DNA of 64,000 bases from Arthrobacter sp. ES3-54. GTDB lineage: Bacteria; Actinomycetota; Actinomycetes; Actinomycetales; Micrococcaceae. The notes under the pieces were generated by a model that was given only the letters and a program-made list of their open reading frames with translations, had not been told where the DNA came from and did no database searches. This document shows positions 30,463 to 38,488 of this stretch, in pieces (positions within the stretch are counted from its first letter, which is position 1; every line of letters begins with the position of its first letter). The position numbers were made by a program, and so were the translations under genes. The stretch is from contig NZ_JAQFIF010000001.1 in assembly GCF_029504395.1 (NCBI RefSeq), positions 602,693 to 666,692 of the forward strand, given 5' to 3'.

Positions 30463-30891
30463 TCACTCTTGAGGTTTCTCCTTGCCGTTTAGATACTCGG
30501 TTACCTGCTGCGCAACCTCGTCAGTGATTCCCGTTTGCCAGTTGGTCTTGAATAACGGCTGATCATCGTAGAAATCGGTGTCATCATCGAGAATGGCAAA
30601 GCGGGTAACGTCCGGATGCTGCTCCAGCCACATCTTCACCTCCTCGCCACGAAAACCCGTGTCGGCTGTCGGAGTAACGTCAAAGGTCTTGTAGACGTGC
30701 CGGTCGACTTCTTCACGGCCGCCTAGGAAGTGCCGCCATGTGGACGTAAGGACAACGGCTGCATCAGTGTCGAGGATGATCTTGCCGACCTTAAATGCCA
30801 GGACAGGGTCGATGCCCATGAATCCGCGATAGCGCTGTCTCGTACCCACGCGGTTGACGACTCCATCAACATCGAGGAAAAGTACTTTCAT
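30463..30891 (-). CDS. HAD-like phosphatase domain protein
   Basis: 142 residues. LFLDVDGVVN at residues 4-13 carries the nucleophile/acid Asp pair, VVLTSTWR is HAD motif II, and FAILDDDTDFYD the acidic motif IV. The Lys of motif III lies in between. It resembles the small HAD domains grouped with RNA-repair Swiss-army-knife proteins, but a role is not proven. The start ATG 30891 follows AGGAACAGG. It is oriented against the flanking genes and lies between 24-bp direct repeats, suggesting it was inserted here. Confidence 0.75.
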   Translation of the reverse strand: MKVLFLDVDGVVNRVGTRQRYRGFMGIDPVLAFKVGKIILDTDAAVVLTSTWRHFLGGREEVDRHVYKTFDVTPTADTGFRGEEVKMWLEQHPDVTRFAILDDDTDFYDDQPLFKTNWQTGITDEVAQQVTEYLNGKEKPQE

Positions 30892-31112
30892 TCCTGTTCC
30901 TCCTGCGGTTCTTCCCTTCAGGCCTTAATTATTCGATCCGCAGTCCAGCTTGATGCCGGATACCGGCGTTCATCATCTCCGTAGTCTTTTTATCTGCTTA
31001 CGGAACATTTGTAGATGGCATTGGCCTTGCTGTCGTTCTTAAAATGGCGGTCCAAGTTAGGCCAGACCTCGAACAGCCCGGACCAGGGGCCTCCGGCCCG
31101 CGCTTCGGGGAA

Positions 31113-31136
31113 GTTTCCACATAGCCGAAGTGTGCC
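31113..31136 (+). repeat. direct repeat flanking the HAD gene, right copy
   Basis: The right partner of 30315-30338, identical except for one base (GAAGTGTGCC instead of GAACTGTGCC). It ends 36 bp before yraN. Confidence 0.75.
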
Positions 31137-31172
31137 CTGTGTTCGTCAGTAGCGGTACCCCACGCTGGTGGC

Positions 31173-31529
31173 ATGAGAGCCAAGGATGTGCTGGGCCGGC
31201 GCGGGGAGGAACTCGCCGCCGGGTATCTTGAATCGCTCGGCATGCGGGTGGTGGACCGGAACTGGCGTTGTCCCGAGGGCGAGATCGACATTGTCGCGCT
31301 TGACGGCGACGCCCTCGTCATCGCCGAAGTGAAAACCCGGCGATCCCTTGCGTACGGGCATCCCTTCGAGGCGGTCGGCGCGGACAAGCTGGCCCGCCTC
31401 CACCGGCTCGCGTCGGCGTGGTGCCGGGACCACGAGCTGCGTATGCCCCTGCGCCGCGTGGACGTTATCGCCGTGCTGGACGACGGCGTCGGGGCGCCCG
31501 CCGTCGAGCACCTCAAGGGGGTGGGGTAG
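31173..31529 (+). CDS. yraN: YraN family (UPF0102) nuclease-fold protein
   Basis: 118 residues. GRRGEELAAGYLESLG, then WRCPEGEIDIVALDGDALVIAEVKTRRS gives the restriction-endonuclease-like core with acidic residues in GEIDIV and the EVKTR motif. YraN proteins are conserved beside comM/dprA and are presumed nucleases acting on DNA or branched structures. The gene abuts comM directly, as in most actinobacteria. Confidence 0.9.
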   Translation: MRAKDVLGRRGEELAAGYLESLGMRVVDRNWRCPEGEIDIVALDGDALVIAEVKTRRSLAYGHPFEAVGADKLARLHRLASAWCRDHELRMPLRRVDVIAVLDDGVGAPAVEHLKGVG

Positions 31530-32996
31530 GTGGCCCTGGGCCGGACCTATTCCGTGGCGCTCGTGGGCCTCAACGGCTACATCGTCGAGGTCGAGGCCGA
31601 CATCGGCCAGACCCTGCCTGCGTTCGTGATCCTGGGCCTGCCCGACGCCTCACTGAACGAGGCCAAGGAACGGATCCGCTCCGCGGCGCAGAACTCGGGG
31701 ATCCCGCTGAGCCGCCGGAAGATCACGGCCAACCTCATCCCGGCGTCCCTGCCCAAACGCGGCTCGGGCTTCGATCTCGCCATCGCCATGGCAGTGCTGC
31801 TGGCGGCGGACGACATCCGGCCCACGGGCCGCACCGCCTTTATCGCCGAGCTCGGCCTGGACGGCCGGCTGCGGCCTGTGCGGGGCATCCTTCCGGCCGT
31901 GATGGCCGCGGTCCGGGCCGGCTACCCGGAGGTCGTCGTGGCCCGGGCCAACGTGGCGGAGGCCGAGCTCGTCCCCGGCGCACAGGTCCGGGGCTACGCC
32001 ACCCTGGCCCGGCTCGCATTCGACTGCGGCGCGGACCCGCAGGACCTGGCGCTCGATTTTGAACCCGAGCCCGATGACGCGGACGGCCCCGGTAGAGACA
32101 CCGGTCCCGCGCTGGTGCCGGACATGTGCGATGTCTCCGGCCAGGCAGCGGCGCGGCACGCCCTGGAGGTGGCCGCTGCCGGCGCCCACCACCTGCTGCT
32201 GACCGGACCGCCCGGCGCCGGGAAGACCATGCTCGCCGAGCGGCTGCCCGGCCTGCTGCCGGACCTCGGCGACATCGAGGCCATGGAAGTCACCGCCATC
32301 CACTCCCTGTGTTCGCTGCCGTCGGGCTCCGTGCAGCTCCTGCGCCGGCCACCCTACGAGAACCCTCACCACACCGCCACCGCAGTGGCCATCATCGGTG
32401 GCGGGTCCGGGCTGCCGCGGCCCGGGGCAGCGTCCCGTGCCCACCGCGGGGTGCTCTTCCTGGACGAGGCGCCGGAGTATGACCGCGGCGTCCTGGACGC
32501 CCTGCGCCAGCCGCTGGAAAGCGGTGAGCTGGTCATCCACCGCTCCGCCGGATCAGCAGCCTATCCCGCCCGGTTTCAGCTGGTCCTCGCGGCCAACCCG
32601 TGTCCCTGCGGCAAGGCTACTGGCAAAGGGGTGGACTGTATCTGCACCCCCACTATGCGCCGCCGGTACCAGGCCCGGATGTCAGGGCCGCTGCTGGACC
32701 GGGTCGATATCCAGCTCGAAGTCGAGCGGGTGTCGCTCGCCGGCTTCGGCCAGCCCGCACCCGAGGAAGGCACCGCCAGCATCGCGGAACGGGTCCGGGC
32801 GGCACGGGGCCGCCAGCTGGACCGGCTGCTGCCGTTCGGGATGGAAACCAACGCGCAGGTGCCGGGACGGCTGCTGCGCGGGGCTCTCCGCCTCGACGCC
32901 CCCACCACCCGCATCCTCGACTACGCACTGGAACGCGGTGTGTTGACCGCCCGCGGCTACGACCGCGTGCTGCGCCTGCAAAGGACGCCGTATTAG
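31530..32996 (+). CDS. comM: ComM/YifB family Mg-chelatase-like ATPase, C-terminus replaced
   Basis: 488 residues versus about 510 in relatives. The N-terminal Lon-protease-like fold domain (to about 170), Walker A GPPGAGKTM, Walker B VLFLDEAPEY and the Cys-rich CPCGKATGKGVDCIC are all intact. After LTARGYDRVLRL the family continues with an AWTLADLAG-type helix. Here it ends abruptly with QRTPY and a stop, losing roughly the last 20-25 residues. ComM helicases aid branch migration in natural transformation. The cut marks the left edge of the accessory island. dprA, normally next, is absent. The start is GTG 31530. Confidence 0.9.
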   Translation: MALGRTYSVALVGLNGYIVEVEADIGQTLPAFVILGLPDASLNEAKERIRSAAQNSGIPLSRRKITANLIPASLPKRGSGFDLAIAMAVLLAADDIRPTGRTAFIAELGLDGRLRPVRGILPAVMAAVRAGYPEVVVARANVAEAELVPGAQVRGYATLARLAFDCGADPQDLALDFEPEPDDADGPGRDTGPALVPDMCDVSGQAAARHALEVAAAGAHHLLLTGPPGAGKTMLAERLPGLLPDLGDIEAMEVTAIHSLCSLPSGSVQLLRRPPYENPHHTATAVAIIGGGSGLPRPGAASRAHRGVLFLDEAPEYDRGVLDALRQPLESGELVIHRSAGSAAYPARFQLVLAANPCPCGKATGKGVDCICTPTMRRRYQARMSGPLLDRVDIQLEVERVSLAGFGQPAPEEGTASIAERVRAARGRQLDRLLPFGMETNAQVPGRLLRGALRLDAPTTRILDYALERGVLTARGYDRVLRLQRTPY

Positions 32997-33613
32997 CGTA
33001 AGTGAGAAGGTGGCAAACACCCACGCACGGGTGAGCCGCACGGGTGGGTCAGGACACCAGTTTCTCAGATCCAAACAGCGTCGATAAGTCACTATCAAGG
33101 GAAATCCTACGGAGGTTGTCCTTGGCGTGGCCTGCCAACTCAAAGATTGTCGAGCCTAGGCGGCAAAGGCAGGCTGGGCCGCCGTTGAAAAGTTTGAGTG
33201 CAGTGACGACCTGCCTGCCTGCGCCTTAAGGCGCTAGCAGAGGCATGAAGTGGACGTTGCCGGATTAGCCGCGACCAGGTCATCGACCTGCTGGTGATAG
33301 GTCCCGGGGCTTGCTCTTGTCCCCGAGCCGGTAATCGGAGGCGACCGTCTTCGCCGCTGCGCGGTTGCTCTTGAGAGGGCATGGGGAGCGTCACTTCCAG
33401 CTCGGAAACAGCGCGGACCTCAGGGTATTCGCGTCGGCTGGAACTTCTGATGGGTGCCATCGGAGGCATGTCCTTCGGTGAAAACGTTGTGGGATTAATT
33501 ACCGAAATCATTTTGGAAATGATTTACGGATGGTTCGGGTGAGTATGGGGTCTGGTGGGAGCTCTGGATCTGATCTCAGATCCAAAGCTCCCAGACGGGC
33601 GTGACAGTCTGAC
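32997..33613. other. island left edge, no gene seen
   Basis: About 620 bp after the truncated comM without a credible gene. An imperfect inverted repeat of CACCC/GGGTG elements lies at 33019-33053. No integrase or att core was recognised in the stretch. Confidence 0.5.
33551..33595. terminator. strong stem-loop after the zinc-ribbon gene
   Basis: GGGAGCT (33557) pairs with AGCTCCC (33586-33592) and GGATCT with AGATCC inside, giving a long interrupted stem 19 bp beyond the leftward stop at 33614. There is no U tract. Confidence 0.5.
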
Positions 33614-33799
33614 TCAGGCCGGCTGAAGCTCGGATTGACGCTCATGTTCAAATGCCCCGGCCTTCTGCTTCTCCCGATAGAGACGGTTCTCGCGGTAGAT
33701 GCAGGTGCGGCATCGACGAGCACCGTTCTTCATCTGGGTGTTGCTCTGGTCGTAGGGGTGGCCGACCGGGCAGTGTGTCTTACGTGCGTGGACCGCCAT
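33614..33799 (-). CDS. small zinc-ribbon protein
   Basis: 61 residues from the ATG at 33799; the frame is open to 33970. THCPVGHPYDQSNTQ and ARRCRTCIYREN supply a C-x2-GH...C-x2-C zinc knuckle like those at the N-terminus of actinophage HNH endonucleases and small phage DNA-binding proteins. No HNH catalytic part follows, so it is a stand-alone zinc ribbon or a remnant. It is the first recognisable gene inside the island. Confidence 0.6.
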   Translation of the reverse strand: MAVHARKTHCPVGHPYDQSNTQMKNGARRCRTCIYRENRLYREKQKAGAFEHERQSELQPA

Positions 33800-34376
33800 A
33801 CAGCCGAAGCCGCGCAGATTGTTCTCGGCGAGGGTGTGCCGAACGGCACCCTCACGCTGCTCCAGTCGACAGGGGGCCGCGGGGCGTCTGCATTGTCTTG
33901 CTGCTTGTCTCAGAGACGCCTGGGACGAAGTCACAGCGGCTCTCTGTCCGGCGGCCGCGACAGCGGTCACCGGGGGCTGGAGCCACTCGCGTCAGCGATG
34001 GCTCCAGGGGCACCCCAACGACGCGCCAGCGTTGGTGGGGCAAGGGAGCGCAGCGACCGAAGGATCGTCGGCTGCGCCGACCGCTGAAGCGAAGCGCGGT
34101 GCCAGTTCCCCTTATGCCCTTTTCCTCATTCCGTCGTATCTGGAGCTCTAGCGGAAGATCGACGGGTTTTCTGCTGGTACGTCAGCGGAAAGTAGCGCCG
34201 ACCGCACCTCTCCGACCCGACCATTTATGGCTCCTACCGGTAGGAGGGTCGGGACGGGTGGCGCTAGTTTCCGTGGGTTCTGGGCGTTTTGGCTCCGACC
34301 GGATTTCACTGTGTGTGACGCCGGGTAGGAACGCTGTCTGCAGCTTCCGACTCGGGATCGACGTGTCAACTCTGTT

Positions 34377-34500
34377 GTGTCAACCCACTCATTTTCACTG
34401 TCCACGCGTGGACACTGGGTTGACACTGGCGCGTCATTCCGCGGGTTTTGGGCTCGTTGCTGTCCACGCGTTTTCAAGGCGCATGACGCCGCGTGGACAG
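34377..34500. repeat. nested inverted repeats with GTCCACGCG core
   Basis: GTGTCAACCCA (34377-34387) and TGGGTTGACAC (34416-34426) form an 11-bp inverted repeat. Between them lies the perfect 14-bp palindrome GTCCACGCGTGGAC (34400-34413). CTGTCCACGCG (34460-34470) and CGCGTGGACAG (34490-34500) form a second 11-bp inverted repeat with the same core. A further GTGTCAAC is at 34363-34370. Confidence 0.8.
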
Positions 34501-35047
34501 GGTGCTGCGAAGCCGCGTTGAGGGGTCCCGACGGAGGAGTGGACACCGTTCCAGAGCCCAAAAAGGGGACGGAGTCCCCGACTTTGATTCTCGAACCAGC
34601 AGGCGCTGTGACGAAGGAGCAGCGGTCCCATACGAGGTGCCACTGGGGTGCCGGCTGAGGGACGAAGACGGTGCGACGGTGACACCGAAGGCGCTGCGCA
34701 GCAGCAGCTCATGGCGCTTTGCTCGTTAGGGTTTCCCGGCCCGCCAGGGACTGCTTCACACGCCATTATCCGGTCGCCGCGGAGCTGCGACAGTGGCTGG
34801 TCCGCCAGCGACCGCCTCGGCATCGTTGCAGCCACGGCTCCGTCGGTGATTGCCGGCCCTGGGCCGATGGTTTGGGCATGGTTCAGAGCCGTCGCAGAAG
34901 AGCTGCCCCGGTGTCGCGGCAGCATGGTTTCCACCTGCAAGGACTCCCTCCGCCGCGGTCGATCAGCATCTATCACAGAGCCTCCGCCAGCGCGGTGCCA
35001 GGGCGCCGGAGATGCAAAAGAAATGCAGCCCGAAGGCTGCAAGGGTG

Positions 35048-35364
35048 TGGCCAATCCCGGCCCGTATCTGGCCAGAAATTGACCACAAATGGCCAGAGAA
35101 TGGCCGGGGAACGCACCGGATCCGGACCGGGACGAGCGAAATCAGCGCCGCCGGGCGGCCAAAAGAGTAGCTGGACCACATTTGGGCCGGATTTGGCCCA
35201 ACTATGGCCCAGATGTGGTCCAGAATTGCATTGGGCTGTTTTGAGGGGACAAATGTGGCCAGTTCTGGCCCATTTCTGGCCCAAAAATGGCCGGAAAGAC
35301 GCGGCTTCCCCGCCTCTGGCCCAATCCTGGCCACTGGCTGGCCAAAAATGGCCCAATCTTGGCC
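35048..35364. repeat. helically phased TGGCC array
   Basis: TGGCC recurs at 35048, 35069, 35090, 35101, 35194, 35205, 35256, 35266, 35277, 35288, 35317, 35328, 35339, 35349 and 35360. In the densest parts the spacing is 10 or 11 bp, one turn of DNA, so the motifs face the same side. Most are followed by A or C (TGGCCA, TGGCCC). No reading frame accounts for this convincingly. Confidence 0.8.
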
Positions 35365-35549
35365 AGCAGGACCTGTGGTGGTCGTGAATCCGCGGACGTC
35401 CGTGGTGATTGGTGACGGGCGGGACCGCGGGCAAAAGGGCTACACATTGTCCTGACTGGGTCCGGACGGATGCGGGCTATCTTCAAGGTTCTTGGCGGTT
35501 GTTGCCCGCTCTGCAATCATGGACGCAGCGGGCAGAGAGGGGCGAGCCG

Positions 35550-35912
35550 ATGGCCGCCAGTGATGACGAGAACGGGACCTCCAGAGAACAAACCATACTG
35601 CGGATTCGGAGCGGAATCCGGGCGGCCCAACTCCGGGTCGCCCTGGACGAGGTCCGGGGACGACAGACGCCAGACGCGGTGGTACGACTGGCGCAGCTGA
35701 CGATGCCGCCGATGCCGTCACCCCTGGATGCCCTGAGGTCGCCTGAGGGGAAGCTTCGGACGGATCCAGCATCACGGAGAGAAGTGGCTCGCTATTTGCG
35801 TCGTACAATTCGGGCCGCGCAATTGAGGGTTGTCCTGGACGAGGAACGGGGCCGGCCGACCCCCGAAGCCGTGAAAGGACTAGCCCAAACAAGGCTTCCG
35901 ACATTGAAGTAG
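35550..35912 (+). CDS. hypothetical protein with duplicated motif
   Basis: 120 residues from ATG 35550, GAGAGGGG upstream. Two copies of a 26-residue motif are obvious: RAAQLRVALDEVRGRQTP and RAAQLRVVLDEERGRPTP, each followed by a VxxLAQ segment. Charged, probably helical, no signal or membrane segment. No family recognised. A degraded relative lies at 36896-37073. The duplication at protein level argues that it is a real gene. Confidence 0.6.
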   Translation: MAASDDENGTSREQTILRIRSGIRAAQLRVALDEVRGRQTPDAVVRLAQLTMPPMPSPLDALRSPEGKLRTDPASRREVARYLRRTIRAAQLRVVLDEERGRPTPEAVKGLAQTRLPTLK

Positions 35913-36297
35913 GCTCCGTCGTGCTGAGACGGGCGGGCGTTTGCCCCCGACAATCCACCACGTCCGAAGATGATGGGTGCGTTGTATGGGCCGACAACTC
36001 GACGCGTGGAGGCGCCTCACCACCGAGGAACGGATACCACCCAGTGCCGCAGGTTCCCCAGGAAGCTGGGATCAAGGGGTAACGGCGGTCAATGAGCTCA
36101 GAGCCGAGAACCTGGTGGGGCGGTGGCCTGTCGAACTGCAGGGCAGGTCTTGGCTGTGCTCGTGCCGGTATCCTTTATCGCCTGGTGGCGCAGATTGACG
36201 CCGCGTTCAAGCTGCAACCGATCCCGCAGACGTTCGGGACTCGCTGTCGTGATTCCCCCAGACTGGGTGTAGACGCGCGGGCAGAAAATCAGTCCGG
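35913..36297. other. gap with a possible helicase-associated-domain remnant
   Basis: 385 bp. A plus-strand frame near 35986-36120 (GRQLDAWRRLTTEER) resembles the helicase-associated repeats of actinobacterial proteins, but it breaks quickly. Otherwise nothing is seen. Confidence 0.3.
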
Positions 36298-36594
36298 TCA
36301 GAGGTCATCAACGATGTACGACCAAAACCGCGCCTCTCGAGCCTCAGCTTCTTCAGGCGATAGTGAGTTCGGAGGTTTTTCGCCAAGACCTACCCAGTCA
36401 ATCTTTGGCGGCCAAGGGATATTCACCCCATGTTGGAGGAGAGGCCCTAGGTGTTCCGAGCACACAGGTAATGGGGTATCCGCGACCCTATCCAGGAGAA
36501 AGTAAGCTGGTTTGTGGCAACAAACCGAGTTCGCCGGGAAGTCGCTAAATGCCTCGCACAGCAACGGCGAACCCAAAGCCTCATAATCGTTCAT
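36298..36594 (-). CDS. hypothetical Cys/His-containing protein
   Basis: 98 residues from ATG 36594 with AAAGGGG seven bases upstream. SPLLCEAFSDFP, SVCCHKPAYFLLD and PVCSEHLGPLL place four Cys and two His so that a zinc site is likely. The C-terminal half is Pro-rich then acidic (LSPEEAEAREARFW). No family is recognised. Small proteins of this layout are common on actinobacterial mobile elements. Confidence 0.55.
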   Translation of the reverse strand: MNDYEALGSPLLCEAFSDFPANSVCCHKPAYFLLDRVADTPLPVCSEHLGPLLQHGVNIPWPPKIDWVGLGEKPPNSLSPEEAEAREARFWSYIVDDL

Positions 36595-37317
36595 ACGTAC
36601 GCCCCTTTCATTGATGCACACTCTATGTGGATCAATCGGACGCAGTTGAAGCGGTGATCTCCGGTACCGCATTTAATCGTGATCTGCTCGCCGACAACAG
36701 AACCGTTCCGCTAGGTAAGAGCTACCCACCAGTCAGCACGCTTGGCTGATTTATGAACAGCTTTGGCAAATTAGAACGTTACCTCTTATGCTCCTTTGAA
36801 ATATTAAGCGGCTTGTGCTGAATGTTACGCCGCCTAAATGCCTCACGGAGGAGTGCTGGCGGTGTTCCAGGTCCCGGCCGCGGGACGCTTCGTCTATGTC
36901 GGACGACAGTGTAAACAACCAGCAGCGAGAACGGGCGGCGATGTCCACCCTCAGGACTTATGATGCGGGTCGACAGCATCCAGTTGTTCGCCCACTTTGG
37001 GCAGCGAAACCCTCGCGGCTCGGCTGAAAGTCACCCTAGACGAACAACTGGCCGGGAGAGCTCGCCGAAGTTGAAGCGTTTGACCGGGAGGAAGCTGCCG
37101 CCGATCGCCAGGCCGCGTGGGCATGGCGATTTCCCAGGCCAAACTCGCGGGGCCGGCTAGCTCCTCGAACTGGACGTAGGCGGTTGTGCTTGAGGCCGCG
37201 ACCATCAGTGCGGATTCCCGCCGGTATTCAGAGCCGGCTCTGAACGTGCACGAAGTTTTCACAGGCAGTCCTAGCTACGCGTATCCGGTCACGGCTCCGA
37301 AAACTTTGTGCTTGCCC
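36595..37317. other. gap containing a degraded relative of the 35550 protein
   Basis: About 720 bp. From the ATG at 36896 a frame begins MSDDSVNNQQRERAA. After a frame change near 36990 it continues LAARLKVTLDEQLAGRARRS to a stop at about 37073, resembling the RAAQLRVALDE motif of the gene at 35550. The rest shows nothing. Confidence 0.35.
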
Positions 37318-37536
37318 TTACGGGTCACGGACAGATTGCACAGCCGACATGAGGCGGTGCGCGTTCGCAGGGGAGCGGAGCAAATAGCTTGTTTCCACCA
37401 GGGCGTCGTACGCATCTTTCGACATCAAAACCGCGGATCCACGCTTTGACACGATCTCGATCTCGGTGCGGTCAAAGTTGACGCGCTCGATGAGACGGAC
37501 AAGGTCGCGACGAGCTGCGCTGGTTGATATGGCCAT
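37318..37536 (-). CDS. YefM/Phd-type antitoxin, truncated, toxin missing
   Basis: 72 residues from ATG 37536 (AGGAGG five bases upstream). MAISTSAARRDLVRLIERVN and the VSKRGSAVLMSKDAYDALVETSYLLRSPANAHRLMSAV block are classic YefM. The family usually continues 10-15 residues beyond this point. Here it stops at QSVRDP, and the downstream strand shows no YoeB. It is therefore an orphan or decayed antitoxin. Its start overlaps the stop of the preceding DUF2510 gene (TGATG). Confidence 0.75.
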   Translation of the reverse strand: MAISTSAARRDLVRLIERVNFDRTEIEIVSKRGSAVLMSKDAYDALVETSYLLRSPANAHRLMSAVQSVRDP

Positions 37537-38270
37537 CACTGCCTCCTGATTGCAAGAGCCATGCTAGTACCGGGCCCATAGGTGGTGACAGAGTGCGCCT
37601 CGTTTGAAAGGGTGGGGTGCTCTCCCTTCGGGGGAGGGGTTGCCTGGGCTGCGGGCTCGGGGGCCTGCATGACGGCCGGATCGTGCGGGTCGGATTCGAT
37701 CGGCTTGGGCTCGCCCCGGGAGACGGTCGGGTTGGCGTTCCAGATCTCGCGGGGATCCGCATCGAGAGCTGCCTTTTGGGTGGCCGCCTGCTGCCGGGCT
37801 TTGGCATCCAAGGCTTCCTGCCGGATGATCCCGCGGGCCTGAGCGACAGTGGCTGTCTGCATAGTCCACTGCCCGTCGAAGTACCTGGCCCAGCCCCTCA
37901 TGTCCGGGTCCGGGTACCAGCCAAGGTGAGGGCCACCGGAGGGGAACAGGGAGCTCAGGGTGTCTCCGAAGCCGTAGACGACGCGGGTATTGGCCTTGGT
38001 GATCGCGTGCATGTGGTTGTACCAGTAATGGGCGACGTACGCGTCTGCGTCTTCCCGGGTGCGGCGTCCGGCTTGGACTTCGCCGTCGGCCCAGTGAGTG
38101 AGCTGCTGGTATTGCTGGTGTTGCATCTGGGCGAGTTGCGCGGCCGCGAGGTGAGCTTGGATGGCGCCTTGTTGGGCCAGGGTCCGTTGGATGCTGGTCT
38201 GCTCGAGAGTGTTGAGGTACGTGCCGACGTTGGCGGCAGTGTTGAGGCGATTGCCTTTCATCTTCCCCAT
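37536..38270 (-). CDS. DUF2510-domain protein
   Basis: 244 residues. A Gln/Ala-rich helical N-terminus (about 20-60) is followed by the short DUF2510 motif GWYPDPDMRGWARYFDGQWT (about 117-136), then a charged/Pro-rich tail. DUF2510 modules are small Trp-rich domains common in actinobacterial membrane-associated proteins; no activity is known. No membrane helix is seen here. It is transcribed with the YefM gene. Confidence 0.65.
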   Translation of the reverse strand: MGKMKGNRLNTAANVGTYLNTLEQTSIQRTLAQQGAIQAHLAAAQLAQMQHQQYQQLTHWADGEVQAGRRTREDADAYVAHYWYNHMHAITKANTRVVYGFGDTLSSLFPSGGPHLGWYPDPDMRGWARYFDGQWTMQTATVAQARGIIRQEALDAKARQQAATQKAALDADPREIWNANPTVSRGEPKPIESDPHDPAVMQAPEPAAQATPPPKGEHPTLSNEAHSVTTYGPGTSMALAIRRQ

Positions 38271-38488
38271 GGCGGAGGGTCTTCCTGGTGTGTTGATCCG
38301 GGGCCTCGCGGTCCGGTCGTGCTGGATACGCGGATTGTGGCGCTTCGTTCTTAGGGGACGGTTGGCGTTTCAGGCCACCGACCTAGTGGACGAATACCAC
38401 TCGAACGCGGGAGAGTAGCTAACAAGAGCCGCCTGAATATTCAGGCTAAGAAAATATGTAAGTCAGGACCGACCCCCAAGCGAAGCGC

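Larger units (their letters stand above)
33800..35549. other. 1.7-kb non-coding stretch of the island
   Basis: Several frames stay open here only because of base composition; none shows a domain or a sensible ribosome binding site. The stretch holds two structured zones listed separately: nested inverted repeats around 34377-34500 and a phased TGGCC array at 35048-35364. Such a gene-free, repeat-rich region could be a replication, transfer or partition site of a former plasmid or integrative element; this is inference. Confidence 0.5.

Noticed and set aside
32997..33613. tRNA gene or phage integrase as the cause of the island at comM
   Set aside because: No tRNA fold and no tyrosine or serine recombinase could be read near the junction; the enzyme, if present, is outside the window or lost.
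34434..35434. Several open frames of 120-220 codons on both strands in the repeat zones
   Set aside because: No domain, no ribosome binding site, odd composition (W, P, G and Q from the TGGCC repeat). The phased motif explains the open frames.
37200..37317. YoeB toxin after the YefM gene
   Set aside because: The downstream minus strand gives only a short unrelated frame ending within 50 bp; no RelE-fold motifs.
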